The notes under the pieces were generated by a model. The model was given only the letters and a program-made list of their open reading frames with translations. It did no database searches and was not told where the DNA came from. From positions 117,977 through 181,976 of the forward strand of contig NZ_QOCL01000013.1 in assembly GCF_004006665.1 (NCBI RefSeq): 64,000 nucleotides of DNA, given 5' to 3'. Source of the stretch: Halobacteriovorax sp. HLS. Lineage in GTDB: Bacteria > Bdellovibrionota > Bacteriovoracia > Bacteriovoracales > Bacteriovoracaceae. Below are positions 8,598 to 17,857 of the stretch, piece by piece (the stretch's first letter is position 1; every line of letters starts with the position of its first letter). A program made the translations under genes and the position numbers.

Positions 8598-9485
8598 ATG
8601 AGTTTTATTAAAGATTTTTATCATTGCTATCATTGTAAACAAGAGGTTTCTAAACTTGAGGATCTCCTCTTTGTTGAAGCAGGATCTACTCGCTCATTTT
8701 GTGGTGAGAAGTGTATAGAGGATTACTTTAAGCCGATCACTGATCAATTCGAAGCTAGAGAAAAAGAATTACGTAAGAAATATGCTGTTGAGACTGAGAG
8801 CTGTTTAGATTTTTTAAACGACATTAGTGTGATGGAAGCAGTGATGACTCTACCTGACGAAATATGGTGTTTAGAAAATGGCATTCAAGAAGAAATCTTC
8901 TCTTTCATAAAGAAAATAGAGCATGAGGGTGCCGCGCCCTTTTACGCAATTGTTCTTTGTACTATCTTTGATACCTATCCAGGTTTTGTTCTCTTGTCGA
9001 CTATCACTGAGAGTAAATTTCTGATGGAAGAATTTAGAATTGGTGAACAAAGAGATGTTTCCTCACATTTTGAAGATGATACTCATTTAGAAGATAATGA
9101 ATTAGGTGTTACTTCAAGTGATGTTGAAACTATCGAAAAAAAGAAATCAGAATTACTTGCTAAGCATTTAGAAAATATATCTATAGCAGATATTCCAGTT
9201 GAAAAATACGAACTCTATGATGAGTATTTAGCAACGACGATGCAAAATCCTGACGAAGTTTACAAGAAGGATGATGAGCAAGGAGATACTCTATACACTT
9301 ATATAAAGGCATACGATAAAGAAGGAGTTTCTTTCTATTATTTTGTGATTTGTATTAGATTAGATATTGATACAAGTGAAGGTGAGGAGATTATTGTTCC
9401 AGTCTTTACTTTTCCTTCCGTTGACGGAGACTTGTACCGTCTTTATCACGACGGAGAACAAGTCTCAGGACCTCTTAAGAATTAA
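8598..9485 (+). CDS. Zinc-finger-like protein of unknown function
   Basis: The product is 295 residues and follows the beta-barrel gene by 8 nt. Residues 10-40 contain CYHC and then FCGEKC, a four-cysteine knuckle like MYM/TRASH-type zinc-binding modules. The rest is a mixed, acidic protein with two related halves (the region about 85-150 and the region about 225-290, both with SFYYFVIC/FYAIVLC-like strands), perhaps a duplicated domain. There is no signal peptide, so it is probably cytoplasmic. The stop shares TTAA with the convergent lipoprotein gene. No function is assigned. Confidence 0.6.
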   Translation: MSFIKDFYHCYHCKQEVSKLEDLLFVEAGSTRSFCGEKCIEDYFKPITDQFEAREKELRKKYAVETESCLDFLNDISVMEAVMTLPDEIWCLENGIQEEIFSFIKKIEHEGAAPFYAIVLCTIFDTYPGFVLLSTITESKFLMEEFRIGEQRDVSSHFEDDTHLEDNELGVTSSDVETIEKKKSELLAKHLENISIADIPVEKYELYDEYLATTMQNPDEVYKKDDEQGDTLYTYIKAYDKEGVSFYYFVICIRLDIDTSEGEEIIVPVFTFPSVDGDLYRLYHDGEQVSGPLKN

Positions 9486-10156
9486 AACTGCTTATAGACG
9501 TATTGGCCAACTTGCTTAAATGCATTACAGTATGATGCGTCCTTATACCTGTCTAGAAATTGAGAACAATAGATATAGGCATCTGGCGAAAGAACATATT
9601 GGTAAAATGGAGCAGGATAGAAGAAAGACTTATCTTTCATTACCATTACCCCTGAAATTGAAAAGTTTTGATAGCCACTTCTATTTGCATAGAGAGTTAC
9701 TTTATAAATTTTCTTTGATTCAGAAATCATCAGACATCTTGGCTCACCAACGTAAACAGAACTTGAGCCACTATTATGAGTTGGAATCATACAGACTTGA
9801 GCGTCTGTTATTGGAGTTTTAACTTGTATCCAAACATCTTGCTTATTAGTACTTTGGCAAATTGTGTACTGTCCTAAGTGTGAGTTAGACTCAGCAAAAT
9901 TAGTACTTCCATCTGTTGACCAGCTACAGTGCTTTATTTCATCAGGAATAGCTGTATCAGTTGTTGTATCTTCACGATCAGTTGTTGAGTCTGTTGTATC
10001 ATCAGTTGAACTTCCAGTATTTGAAGAACCTGTTGAGTTGTAAGAAGGTGAGTATGTACTTCCTGTTCTTGAAGTATAGGCCGTTCTTCTATCTCTTGGA
10101 GCATCACAAGAAGTGATTGATATCGCAAGTATAATTAGTAGAGTAAACTTTTTCAT
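9482..10156 (-). CDS. Lipoprotein with Ser/Thr/Asp-rich linker
   Basis: The product is 224 residues. The signal peptide ends in a lipobox (AISITSC), so Cys17 should be lipidated. Residues about 24-75 are a low-complexity linker of Ser, Thr, Asp, Gly and Tyr (blocks such as TGSSNTGSSTDDTTD). The C-terminal 150 residues contain six cysteines (among them KHCSW, VCMIP, RCLMI, YCSQF, YCNAF) and look like a disulfide-stabilised beta domain. I do not recognise the family. The repetitive linker produces long antisense open frames, which are shadows. Confidence 0.7.
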   Translation of the reverse strand: MKKFTLLIILAISITSCDAPRDRRTAYTSRTGSTYSPSYNSTGSSNTGSSTDDTTDSTTDREDTTTDTAIPDEIKHCSWSTDGSTNFAESNSHLGQYTICQSTNKQDVWIQVKTPITDAQVCMIPTHNSGSSSVYVGEPRCLMISESKKIYKVTLYANRSGYQNFSISGVMVMKDKSFFYPAPFYQYVLSPDAYIYCSQFLDRYKDASYCNAFKQVGQYVYKQF

Positions 10157-10259
10157 GTATGATCCTTAAATTATTTTAACTCACCTATCTTATCGAATAT
10201 TTTACAATTTTTTTTAGCCTTTTTCTTTAGTTTCACCCTAAGTTGCCGAAAAGTCGTGT

Positions 10260-11549
10260 ATGAAGGCAATTATTCTCCTCATATTTATAGGATTGACTCT
10301 AGTTATTTCGACATTTCTAGTAAGTTTCTCTCCTTATCATTTCTATAACTCTGCTGTGACAAAGGGGATGAGCTCTAAATTCTTCACAATAGAGCAGACT
10401 CAAAACTACCTTCACAGTGGGAAGTATTATTCTCTTAATAAAATGGATGGGCTTAGTTCTGAGAGTAAAGAGTTGTGGGAAGTCTTTCACTTTCAAAACT
10501 TTGAGCTTCCTCTACCTATAAAACACCCAGTAATAGAATTCATTCCTATTGTTGAGAGAAGAAAGAATAGACCAATTCTTGGAGCAAAATTAAAACTTAG
10601 AAATAAGTCTGTTATTGCTGAATTTAAAATATTAGAGTCTTATAAATTTGATCGAAAAACCAGACATCACAAATTATTCGAACTTCCTTTTTTCAAAAAC
10701 TACTTACTCTCAGTTGATGATAAGACTTTGTGGAAGGATATGTTTACTAAGTCTTTAAAATTGCCGCAAGGAAGTTTCTTAGATGTAGAATACTGGAAAG
10801 CCCTGTGGAAGATCTCTTATAAGGAACTTGCTTACAATCTTTACTTACTTCAGTTTCGAAAAGAATTTCTACCGTCTAATGCTAGGGCGCTATCCTATTA
10901 TTCTAACAAGTCATTTGGTATCGTTGAACTAATTGATGTTGAAAAGGCAAGTATTGGACTTGAAGGTATTTTTAGAGACGAGATGGTTTATGTCTTTGAT
11001 AAAGGATTTATTCATAAGGTGAAAATTTCAACCAAGTATGAAGATATGATTTCTGAGGCGATTAGGATTAAATTTATCAGCTCATTAGTTTATAGACCAA
11101 GTGAGGAGTCTTCTTCTATTGAAATTTATGCTAGATACAAGAACCTCGCATATCATCGTCGTATTACTCAAGAAGGTTTTACATTCTTATTTGCAGCGTG
11201 GAGCCATGTTACTGAGAAAAAAGAGTATATAAAAGAGATGATCCAATTTTTAGAAAGAGGAAAGATGAGCTATGAAGTGCTTGCACCTCTTTATGATTAT
11301 TCATACAAGGAGTTTGGATCTAACTTTTCAATTATGCGAGATAACTTGAGAGAGAATGAAGCTGAAAAGTTGAAGAGAAAAATTAAAGAAGAAGCTGCTG
11401 CTGAGAAGTTAAAGCTAGAACAAGAAGACCTCAATACTGTTAAAGAAGAAGGTGACTTTGAAAATGAAGATGAAAAAGTGAAGTACTTCTTAGAAAAGGC
11501 CAAAGATAGTGAAGCATTAGAAGATAGCAATATTCTCTATAAAGATTAG
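10260..11549 (+). CDS. Membrane-anchored protein of unknown function
   Basis: The product is 429 residues. One hydrophobic segment at residues 4-25 is followed by a large domain, so the protein is probably anchored in the inner membrane with the bulk in the periplasm, or exported. The central part mixes aromatic-rich strands and helices. The last 75 residues (from EAEKLKRKIKEE) are highly charged and low in complexity, ending in an acidic tail. There are no recognisable motifs. The stop codon TAG shares TTAG with the convergent gene. Confidence 0.6.
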   Translation: MKAIILLIFIGLTLVISTFLVSFSPYHFYNSAVTKGMSSKFFTIEQTQNYLHSGKYYSLNKMDGLSSESKELWEVFHFQNFELPLPIKHPVIEFIPIVERRKNRPILGAKLKLRNKSVIAEFKILESYKFDRKTRHHKLFELPFFKNYLLSVDDKTLWKDMFTKSLKLPQGSFLDVEYWKALWKISYKELAYNLYLLQFRKEFLPSNARALSYYSNKSFGIVELIDVEKASIGLEGIFRDEMVYVFDKGFIHKVKISTKYEDMISEAIRIKFISSLVYRPSEESSSIEIYARYKNLAYHRRITQEGFTFLFAAWSHVTEKKEYIKEMIQFLERGKMSYEVLAPLYDYSYKEFGSNFSIMRDNLRENEAEKLKRKIKEEAAAEKLKLEQEDLNTVKEEGDFENEDEKVKYFLEKAKDSEALEDSNILYKD

Positions 11550-12418
11550 AACTTGTAAGACAGTCCAGCAAATAGATTCATTCCTGACAGTGAAGAGATA
11601 TTAACTTCTTGATTTGCATCATTTAGAAGTGGTTCCATGTCATTTATGTATAGGCTCTTGATCGATGCACCAGCGTAGAATCCAATTTTAGAATAAGGCA
11701 TGATACGAGCAAGGGCCCCAAAATTATATCCATAGAGGACACCTTTACTAATTTGTTCGCCTTGTCCTTGTGAAATCTTTATATCTCCAGAGAAGTTAAG
11801 ACCTCCAAATCCTTCAATCGTAATATAGCGAAAGTGGACTAGTGCATAGTATAGAGATGCATCAAGAGTTAAGGTCTTTAATGCTAGAAATTCTTGAGTA
11901 ACTGTATAGTAGCTAATTCCAAAACCCCAAGAGAGTCTATTTTGAGGGGCCCTATGTTCCATATGAATTGATACATTTAATAAGCTTGAGCTTTGATCGT
12001 TAAAAGACTCAGAGTAGTCTTGCCAGCCAGCTCCTCCATTTAAAGCACCTGCACCAATGGAGACAAAGTTATTTTCTGAAAGCTTGTCTTGATCAGTTTT
12101 AAAAGTCATCTCAACATCATGCTCAGTTATTTTGGGAGTAGTTATACCTGGGTCGTCTGCAGTTCTTTTGATGAGAATGTCTTTAGTCTGGATATAGGCA
12201 ACTCTACCAGAAATAATAACAGGAAGAATTGTTCCATCTTTCTTTTCAACATCTCCAACTTTTACTTTCTTACCATATGAAATATAGCCAATAGGTGTGC
12301 TGAGGTTTTGGTCAGAGAAAACTACTGCCTTAGGACTCGTTATCGTTGCAACTCGGGCCGCACTAATACTGAAAGTAATAAGAAAGGACAATAGTATTGT
12401 AATTAGTTTTTGATTCAT
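11546..12418 (-). CDS. Exported SH3-like plus beta-barrel protein
   Basis: The start is taken at 12418 (MNQKLITILL) because it opens a clean signal peptide ending near ISAARVA; the frame extends upstream to 12691 but that part overlaps gsk and has no export signal. The product is 290 residues. Residues about 20-80 resemble a bacterial SH3 fold (AVVFSDQNLSTPIGYISYGKKVKVGD, AYIQTKDI). The C-terminal 170 residues alternate polar and hydrophobic strands (NVSIHMEHRA, LSWGFGISYYTV, GVLYGYNFGALARI) and end in LFAGLSYKF, a barrel-type terminal strand very like that of the barrel ending at 8589. Confidence 0.65.
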   Translation of the reverse strand: MNQKLITILLSFLITFSISAARVATITSPKAVVFSDQNLSTPIGYISYGKKVKVGDVEKKDGTILPVIISGRVAYIQTKDILIKRTADDPGITTPKITEHDVEMTFKTDQDKLSENNFVSIGAGALNGGAGWQDYSESFNDQSSSLLNVSIHMEHRAPQNRLSWGFGISYYTVTQEFLALKTLTLDASLYYALVHFRYITIEGFGGLNFSGDIKISQGQGEQISKGVLYGYNFGALARIMPYSKIGFYAGASIKSLYINDMEPLLNDANQEVNISSLSGMNLFAGLSYKF

Positions 12419-12571
12419 TAAGTAAATTATAAGTTGTTTCGCTCGTGATTTCAAACCTTTGGAATGGGAAATTTGTGCTAATACATCTTTATAGTGAAAA
12501 AATGATAGGGCCCATTGAGGGCCAGCGATTTTAGGTATAAATTCAAGCAAATTCAATATATTGAGGTCGAA

Positions 12572-13870
12572 ATGCGCTTTCCTGGTAAAAGAAAAACTAA
12601 ACACTATTTTCCTGTTTCTGAGGGAGGACGTGTTTCTTTTGATATGGATTTCGATCGCAAAGAGAATATCTACGTGGTCGGTATAGATCAATTACTAGTA
12701 GATATTGAAGTTGAAGTCTCCGATGAATTCCTAATCAGTCATGGACTTCAAAAGGGTGAGTCTAGTGTTTTAGATGATGATAAAGTAGAGAAAATTTATC
12801 AGGAACTCAAGAGTAGTGGAAAGATCATCGGCGAATATGCTGGTGGCTGTATAGGTAATACTTTACATAATTATTCTATTCTCTCAGATGATAAATCTGT
12901 GGCCCTTGGTACAATCTGTGAAAATATTCATGTTGGTGATTACGCTTTTAAGTATATTTGCTCTACGAGTTCAAAAGTAGATTTCTCATATCTTCAACCG
13001 AAGCAAGGTAAAATGGCCAGGGCCATGTGCTTTTTAACTCCTGATAAAGAGAGAACATTTGGTATTGGTAAGGGGATTATGAATGAGCTAGATAGTGAGT
13101 TCATTCCTACTGCTGTAATTGCTGGTGCTAGCTCCCTAATCGTTTCAACATATTTATTGAGAGATGAAAAGTCTCCTATCTTTGCAGCAACGATGAAGGC
13201 AATTCAAACGGCGAAAGAAAATAGTGTTCCTGTTATCTTTTCTTTAGGGACATCAAGTCTTGTAAGTGAAAAGAGAGATTTCTTTCTTAGTATAATCAAA
13301 GATTACGTCTCAGTTTTAGCTATGAATGAATTAGAGGCAAGTGCGCTCTTTGAAGAAGAGGACCACTTACTTGCAGGACAAAAGGCCCTTGATTATGTTG
13401 ATATGGCCTTATTGACTGTTGGAAAGAAAGGTCTCTATATATGTGCTCATGTTGATAAGTCCTATGCGAGAGAAACTAAGGATATGATTCATACTAAGAG
13501 TATCGCTGGTTATAATGAGTTTGAGTATTCTCGTGCAATGCTTAAGTCTCAATGTGAAGAGCCTATGAAAATCTATACTCATATAAATCCATATATGGGT
13601 GGACCTGGCGAGATAAAAAATACCAATGGAGCAGGGGACGCTGCTTTGGCGGCAGTCTTACATGATATCTCGGCCAATAACTATCATAAGCAAGTCGTTC
13701 CAAACTCACCAAAGCATAAGAATAACTTTCTGACTTATTCGTCAATACACCAAATTTGCAAATACGCTAATAGAGTTAGTTTTGAAGTTCTGAGACAGAA
13801 TTCTCCACGCCTCTACCAAGGTCTTCCTTTAAAAGAGAAGAGCCTTGAAGAGAGTTACTGGGAACGCTAG
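12572..13870 (+). CDS. gsk: Inosine-guanosine kinase
   Basis: The ATG at 12572 (GAGG five bases before it) gives 432 residues, nearly the length of E. coli Gsk (434), and the N-terminus MRFPGKRKTKHYFP matches that protein closely; a TTG at 12515 would add 19 residues. Gsk is a PfkB-family kinase that phosphorylates guanosine and inosine in purine salvage. Visible family features are VVGIDQLLVDIE, AGGCIGNTLHNYS, LAMNELEASALF, the catalytic NTNGAGDAALAA near the C-terminus (Asp base) and CKYANRVSFEVL. The match holds from end to end. Its stop shares CTAG with the convergent large secreted protein gene. Confidence 0.93.
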   Translation: MRFPGKRKTKHYFPVSEGGRVSFDMDFDRKENIYVVGIDQLLVDIEVEVSDEFLISHGLQKGESSVLDDDKVEKIYQELKSSGKIIGEYAGGCIGNTLHNYSILSDDKSVALGTICENIHVGDYAFKYICSTSSKVDFSYLQPKQGKMARAMCFLTPDKERTFGIGKGIMNELDSEFIPTAVIAGASSLIVSTYLLRDEKSPIFAATMKAIQTAKENSVPVIFSLGTSSLVSEKRDFFLSIIKDYVSVLAMNELEASALFEEEDHLLAGQKALDYVDMALLTVGKKGLYICAHVDKSYARETKDMIHTKSIAGYNEFEYSRAMLKSQCEEPMKIYTHINPYMGGPGEIKNTNGAGDAALAAVLHDISANNYHKQVVPNSPKHKNNFLTYSSIHQICKYANRVSFEVLRQNSPRLYQGLPLKEKSLEESYWER

Positions 13871-16800
13871 TTGCTTAGAACCTTGTTGAGGTCTTCGACT
13901 TTAAATTGTTGAGAGCGCTTCTTCTTAGGTGGTTGTGGCAGCTCTTTTTTCTTAGGGTCTTTTTTAGTATCTTCTTTAGAAGCAATATCTCTTGTCTTTA
14001 AATTATCTTTATACTCTTTACATATAGAATCTAGTTCTTCTGCCTTTGTCTTATTTAGTTCCTCATCAGCAAACGAACAAATTATTTCACCATTCTTTGC
14101 AAATGAAACTTCTAATTTAAACTCTTGATTATTATATTTTACGTTTACTGTATTATCAGCATTTTCTGAAAATTTTATATTCGAAGAGGCATCCGAAGTG
14201 GTTGAGGTTAAGGAGATACTATTGTCTTTAGATCGATTCATTTCTTGATTTATGACCGGTGCGACTGCTTGTTCCTTGTTTATTGGCGCTACAGTCTCTT
14301 TTTCAGCAGGTACAGATGAGGAAGTCGCAAAACTAGAGCGAGTATTGTCAAAAGAAGCAGGTCCACGACGTATGACAGGCGCAGAAGATTTCTTTGCTAC
14401 TATTGGAGAGACTTTACTTTCTTTACTTGCAGTGATTTTGTTTTTTAATTGTTGAGATTTTAATCTCACTTGTGCCAATTCATTTTTTAACGCCTCTAGT
14501 TCTGAGTTAGCACTAATATTAGTTGACTCGGTACTATCTTTAGAGTTTTCTTTTTTACTAATTCTCTCTTCGAGCTGCTTGATGTATTCCATCATTTCTC
14601 TTTCTTTATTCTTTAACTCATTTTGATATTTCTCAGAACTCTTGTCAGGGTTCTGCTCTTCAATATCAGCAATTTGCTTTGAGATATTTGAAAAGTAATT
14701 CTTATTTTCAGGAGTCATCATAGAGTCACTAACTTTTGAGATACCTTCACTCATCGAGTTGATAATATCATTTGTAATACCTGAAGTAGCTGCTGGAGTA
14801 CGCTCTTTATCTGAAATATTGTCAGCGATTTGTTCAATGGATTCCTTGATGGCCTCTCGATGAGTGGACATTACAGCGTCCGAAGAGCTAAAACTTAGAC
14901 CATGAATAGAGTCACTTGAACCAATAGTATATTTAGAAGAAGCTAAGGTCGTTCTTTGTGCAAAGGTCTTAGTATTACAAAAACCATCTTCTTTATATAT
15001 ACTTGGATCCTTAAAAAAGTTTTCGATATGCTTTGATACTTCATCAGTTTTTGAGTGGGATGATGAACTCATCTTTTGAGAATAGTCACAGATTGAAGAA
15101 GGTCTTCTTATATCAGGATAGATTGTACCTAAGAAGTCTTTCATTACATCTGGTAATTTATTTTTAAAGCAAGATAACTTCTTCTCATCAGAGATATTTG
15201 ACATCATCTTTGTTTCGCTGGAACAATAAATATTTTTAAAGTTATTAGCACACTCTTCTTCTTTCATGTACGGATCAGTCTTGAAGTGCTTACTATACTC
15301 TGTAAAGTTTCTTGTGTAGTTCTTATCTCTATATGATTTAAGAAATTTCGATTGAAACTCAGCTTTCGATAAAGAAGTGTTCATATGTGGAAATAAATCA
15401 CTCCCCATTCTTTCTACTGTATTTAGCTTCTCTTTGTGCAGTTTACCTTTCATCTTCATAGCAGTAATTAAAAGAGCTAGAGACTTGTCTTTTTGCCTTT
15501 GTGGATTCTCAATATCTTTTTTGATATTTGTTAAGAGCTTTTGATCGACAATGATATTATCTGTCAAAGCATTTAAAATACCTAGTTTTCTATGTGTTTC
15601 AATCTCTTTTGGTAGTTTTTGATCTGCGAAAGAAAGATTGAAGAGATCTTCAATTACTTCATCTGGATTAAACTTATTACTATTTTTGAAATCATTTATT
15701 ACTTGTTCGAACTTTTCTGAAGTAATGTACTTTGTTTTATAATTACCTTTTTGTAGGTTCTTATACATCGCTTTAATAGCTAGTGCTTTAGCATTTTCGT
15801 CTACCTGGTTTATATCTTTATTTTCACAGTAGATCGCCTTTAGTTCTAAATCATTTTCAATTAAGCTATCTTGATTTTTGCTATTAGTTTCTTCGTCAGA
15901 TGATTCGTGAATCATTTCTATAAACTCTGGATCATCTAGTGCAAAATCAGCACTTGGGCATAGCAACTTTTTCATATCTGCCATAACATAGGCACACATT
16001 TTATTCACAGAGTGAATTGCTTTGTCTGTCCATTCATTATTATTTCCTTTTAAGAAGTCTTCTAGATTAGTCTGACCCTTAGATGTTTGATCTTTAACTG
16101 CTCCAAGAAGTTTGCGTAAATTCTCGTGGGCTAGAGTTCGTAGAGTAGGGTGAAGCTCAATTTTGTTTTTTCTTAAATACTTATAGAAGTCGTCATTTAG
16201 TGTTGGAGAGTCTAGATCAAGGTTCTTTGTAAATCCATCAAAAGTCTCATTCATATTTACATAGCCTGGATGTGTAGACCAAGCATTATAATATTGATTG
16301 AATTCGCTATCACTTTTAAAACATGAGTTCTTTGATACGTTCTTTAAATGCTCTTCTGGTGCATTAATTGAATCGAGTAGTAAGTTAATTGCTTCTGTAG
16401 GAGGAGTGTTCTCATCAAGTGTGAAACCAAGTTGTTTTGCGAAGGCCTTATTTAACCTTTCATTAAGTCCCGGACACTTTCCGTTAGAGACCATTTTATT
16501 TATGATATATTTATTCTTTCCATTGAAACAGTAGTTTTCAGGGTTGTTAGAAGATAGGGCACGGTCTGTTTTCTTTAGAATTGAGATTTTATTAGTAAGC
16601 CTCTTTCCTATATTTGATAGTGCTAAATCATTAAGTTTTTTCTTATAAGTTGCAATCTTCTTAGGATAATCTTCCTTATGAATATTCTTTAGAGATTCTT
16701 CTACGCAATCACAATTAACATTTTCGAATCTCTTTAATTTGCTATTTCTATCAGAGCGAAGGCAAGTGTTTTGATACTTGTGACTACTACCATTTGTAAA

Positions 16801-17043
16801 ATAATCTTCAAAGAATGGATCACTAGGACAATTTAAGTTTGAGATTTTTCCTGCTTTATCAACTTCAACTTTCTTTAAGCAGGAAACCTTTGAGTTTATT
16901 TTGTCGAAGTCTGCGAAGTCGTCTTTCTCATACATTTTTTGAAGACAGCTCTTACCTTTAATATAGGAAGGGTCTTCTTCAAGAATCACATTTGCTGAGA
17001 TTAAATTTATTTGAACTAGTATGAGTAGAGCTAAATATTTCAT
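13867..17043 (-). CDS. Very large secreted protein, cysteine- and Lys-rich
   Basis: The start at 17043 is chosen because AAGGAAG lies five bases before it and it opens a signal peptide (LILVQINLISA). The product is 1058 residues. Residues 20 to about 680 are helical, charged and rich in spaced cysteines (for example CDCVEE, NYCFNG, MCAYVM, DDCANN-like contexts), suggesting a disulfide-linked periplasmic or secreted body. Residues about 790-870 form a coiled coil (EREMMEYIKQLEERI). A Ser/Pro/Thr-rich stretch with APVIRRGPASFD follows, resembling the linker of the barrel at 7657. The tail (KKDPKKKELPQPPKKKR) is strongly basic. I do not recognise a family. Confidence 0.7.
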   Translation of the reverse strand: MKYLALLILVQINLISANVILEEDPSYIKGKSCLQKMYEKDDFADFDKINSKVSCLKKVEVDKAGKISNLNCPSDPFFEDYFTNGSSHKYQNTCLRSDRNSKLKRFENVNCDCVEESLKNIHKEDYPKKIATYKKKLNDLALSNIGKRLTNKISILKKTDRALSSNNPENYCFNGKNKYIINKMVSNGKCPGLNERLNKAFAKQLGFTLDENTPPTEAINLLLDSINAPEEHLKNVSKNSCFKSDSEFNQYYNAWSTHPGYVNMNETFDGFTKNLDLDSPTLNDDFYKYLRKNKIELHPTLRTLAHENLRKLLGAVKDQTSKGQTNLEDFLKGNNNEWTDKAIHSVNKMCAYVMADMKKLLCPSADFALDDPEFIEMIHESSDEETNSKNQDSLIENDLELKAIYCENKDINQVDENAKALAIKAMYKNLQKGNYKTKYITSEKFEQVINDFKNSNKFNPDEVIEDLFNLSFADQKLPKEIETHRKLGILNALTDNIIVDQKLLTNIKKDIENPQRQKDKSLALLITAMKMKGKLHKEKLNTVERMGSDLFPHMNTSLSKAEFQSKFLKSYRDKNYTRNFTEYSKHFKTDPYMKEEECANNFKNIYCSSETKMMSNISDEKKLSCFKNKLPDVMKDFLGTIYPDIRRPSSICDYSQKMSSSSHSKTDEVSKHIENFFKDPSIYKEDGFCNTKTFAQRTTLASSKYTIGSSDSIHGLSFSSSDAVMSTHREAIKESIEQIADNISDKERTPAATSGITNDIINSMSEGISKVSDSMMTPENKNYFSNISKQIADIEEQNPDKSSEKYQNELKNKEREMMEYIKQLEERISKKENSKDSTESTNISANSELEALKNELAQVRLKSQQLKNKITASKESKVSPIVAKKSSAPVIRRGPASFDNTRSSFATSSSVPAEKETVAPINKEQAVAPVINQEMNRSKDNSISLTSTTSDASSNIKFSENADNTVNVKYNNQEFKLEVSFAKNGEIICSFADEELNKTKAEELDSICKEYKDNLKTRDIASKEDTKKDPKKKELPQPPKKKRSQQFKVEDLNKVLSN

Positions 17044-17143
17044 GTACACTTCCTTAATAAATATTATCGGCTTAACCACCTATAATACTTAGGTATTTTT
17101 GTAAGGAATTGAAATAATTGAACTCTACTCTAGATTAACTGCC

Positions 17144-17857
17144 TCACTTATTTGGCATATTTTCAAGTTGATCTAATCTATCCTTAAGTGAACTCGCCTT
17201 AGTAAGTGATCGACCTATAACAAGAAAGTCTACTCCTTCTTTGATGGCCTTTTGAGGTGAGAGTACTCTTTTTTGATCCGATATATCTCCACTTGAAATC
17301 TCATCTTCAAATCTAATTCCAGGACAGACTGCGATTAGAGAGTTATCAAAAGAGCGCAGAGCTTTTAGTTCATTCGCAGAGCAAATCACTCCATCTATTT
17401 TAGACTGATGTGCAATTTCGAATAATCTAATAAAGGACTTATTGATATCATCTACTCCCCAGATTAGTTTTAGATCTTCTTGATCAAGGGATGTAAGAAT
17501 ACTTACGCCTAATAATTTACAATTTGGAATGGCCTCATCCCTGGCCTTGAGAGCTTCCTCTAACATCTTTTGACCACCACTTATATGAATGGTGAGATAG
17601 TCAATTGGAAGTCCTGCTAAAGATAGGATGGCCTTAGAAACCGTGTTAGGTATATCATGCAATTTGATATCTAAGAAAATCTTTGTAGGATACCTTTCAC
17701 AAAGTTCATTCACAATCTGTGGCCCATACTTATTAAAAAGCTCTAGACCTATTTTTATATTCTTAATTCTTCCATTTGCTGAATCGAGAAAAGTGAATAT
17801 CTCTTCTTTAGTCATATTATCAAGAGCGACGAATACTCTCTCATTTACTTTGCTCAT
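17144..17857 (-). CDS. pyrF: Orotidine 5'-phosphate decarboxylase
   Basis: The product is 237 residues, the normal length. It decarboxylates OMP to UMP, the last step of de novo UMP synthesis. The catalytic D-x-K-x-x-D motif is present as LDIKLHDIPNT, with VALDNMT at the N-terminal strand, CPGIRF and a C-terminal VIGRSLTKASS phosphate-binding loop. AGGAG lies eight bases before the ATG, inside the end of carAB, and the two genes overlap by 4 nt (ATGA), so translation is coupled. It is the last gene of the pyrB-carAB-pyrF operon. Some 100 nt separate it from the large secreted protein gene. Confidence 0.95.
   Translation of the reverse strand: MSKVNERVFVALDNMTKEEIFTFLDSANGRIKNIKIGLELFNKYGPQIVNELCERYPTKIFLDIKLHDIPNTVSKAILSLAGLPIDYLTIHISGGQKMLEEALKARDEAIPNCKLLGVSILTSLDQEDLKLIWGVDDINKSFIRLFEIAHQSKIDGVICSANELKALRSFDNSLIAVCPGIRFEDEISSGDISDQKRVLSPQKAIKEGVDFLVIGRSLTKASSLKDRLDQLENMPNK

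Noticed and set aside
9520..9822. Open frame of 100 codons opposite the lipoprotein gene
   Set aside because: It is antisense to the lipoprotein coding sequence, has no ribosome-binding site and no recognisable composition; the lipoprotein on the other strand has a clear lipobox.
9934..10128. 64-codon frame with repetitive Gln/Leu/Thr-rich product
   Set aside because: It is another frame of the low-complexity Ser/Thr/Asp linker of the lipoprotein; its repetitive look comes from that linker.
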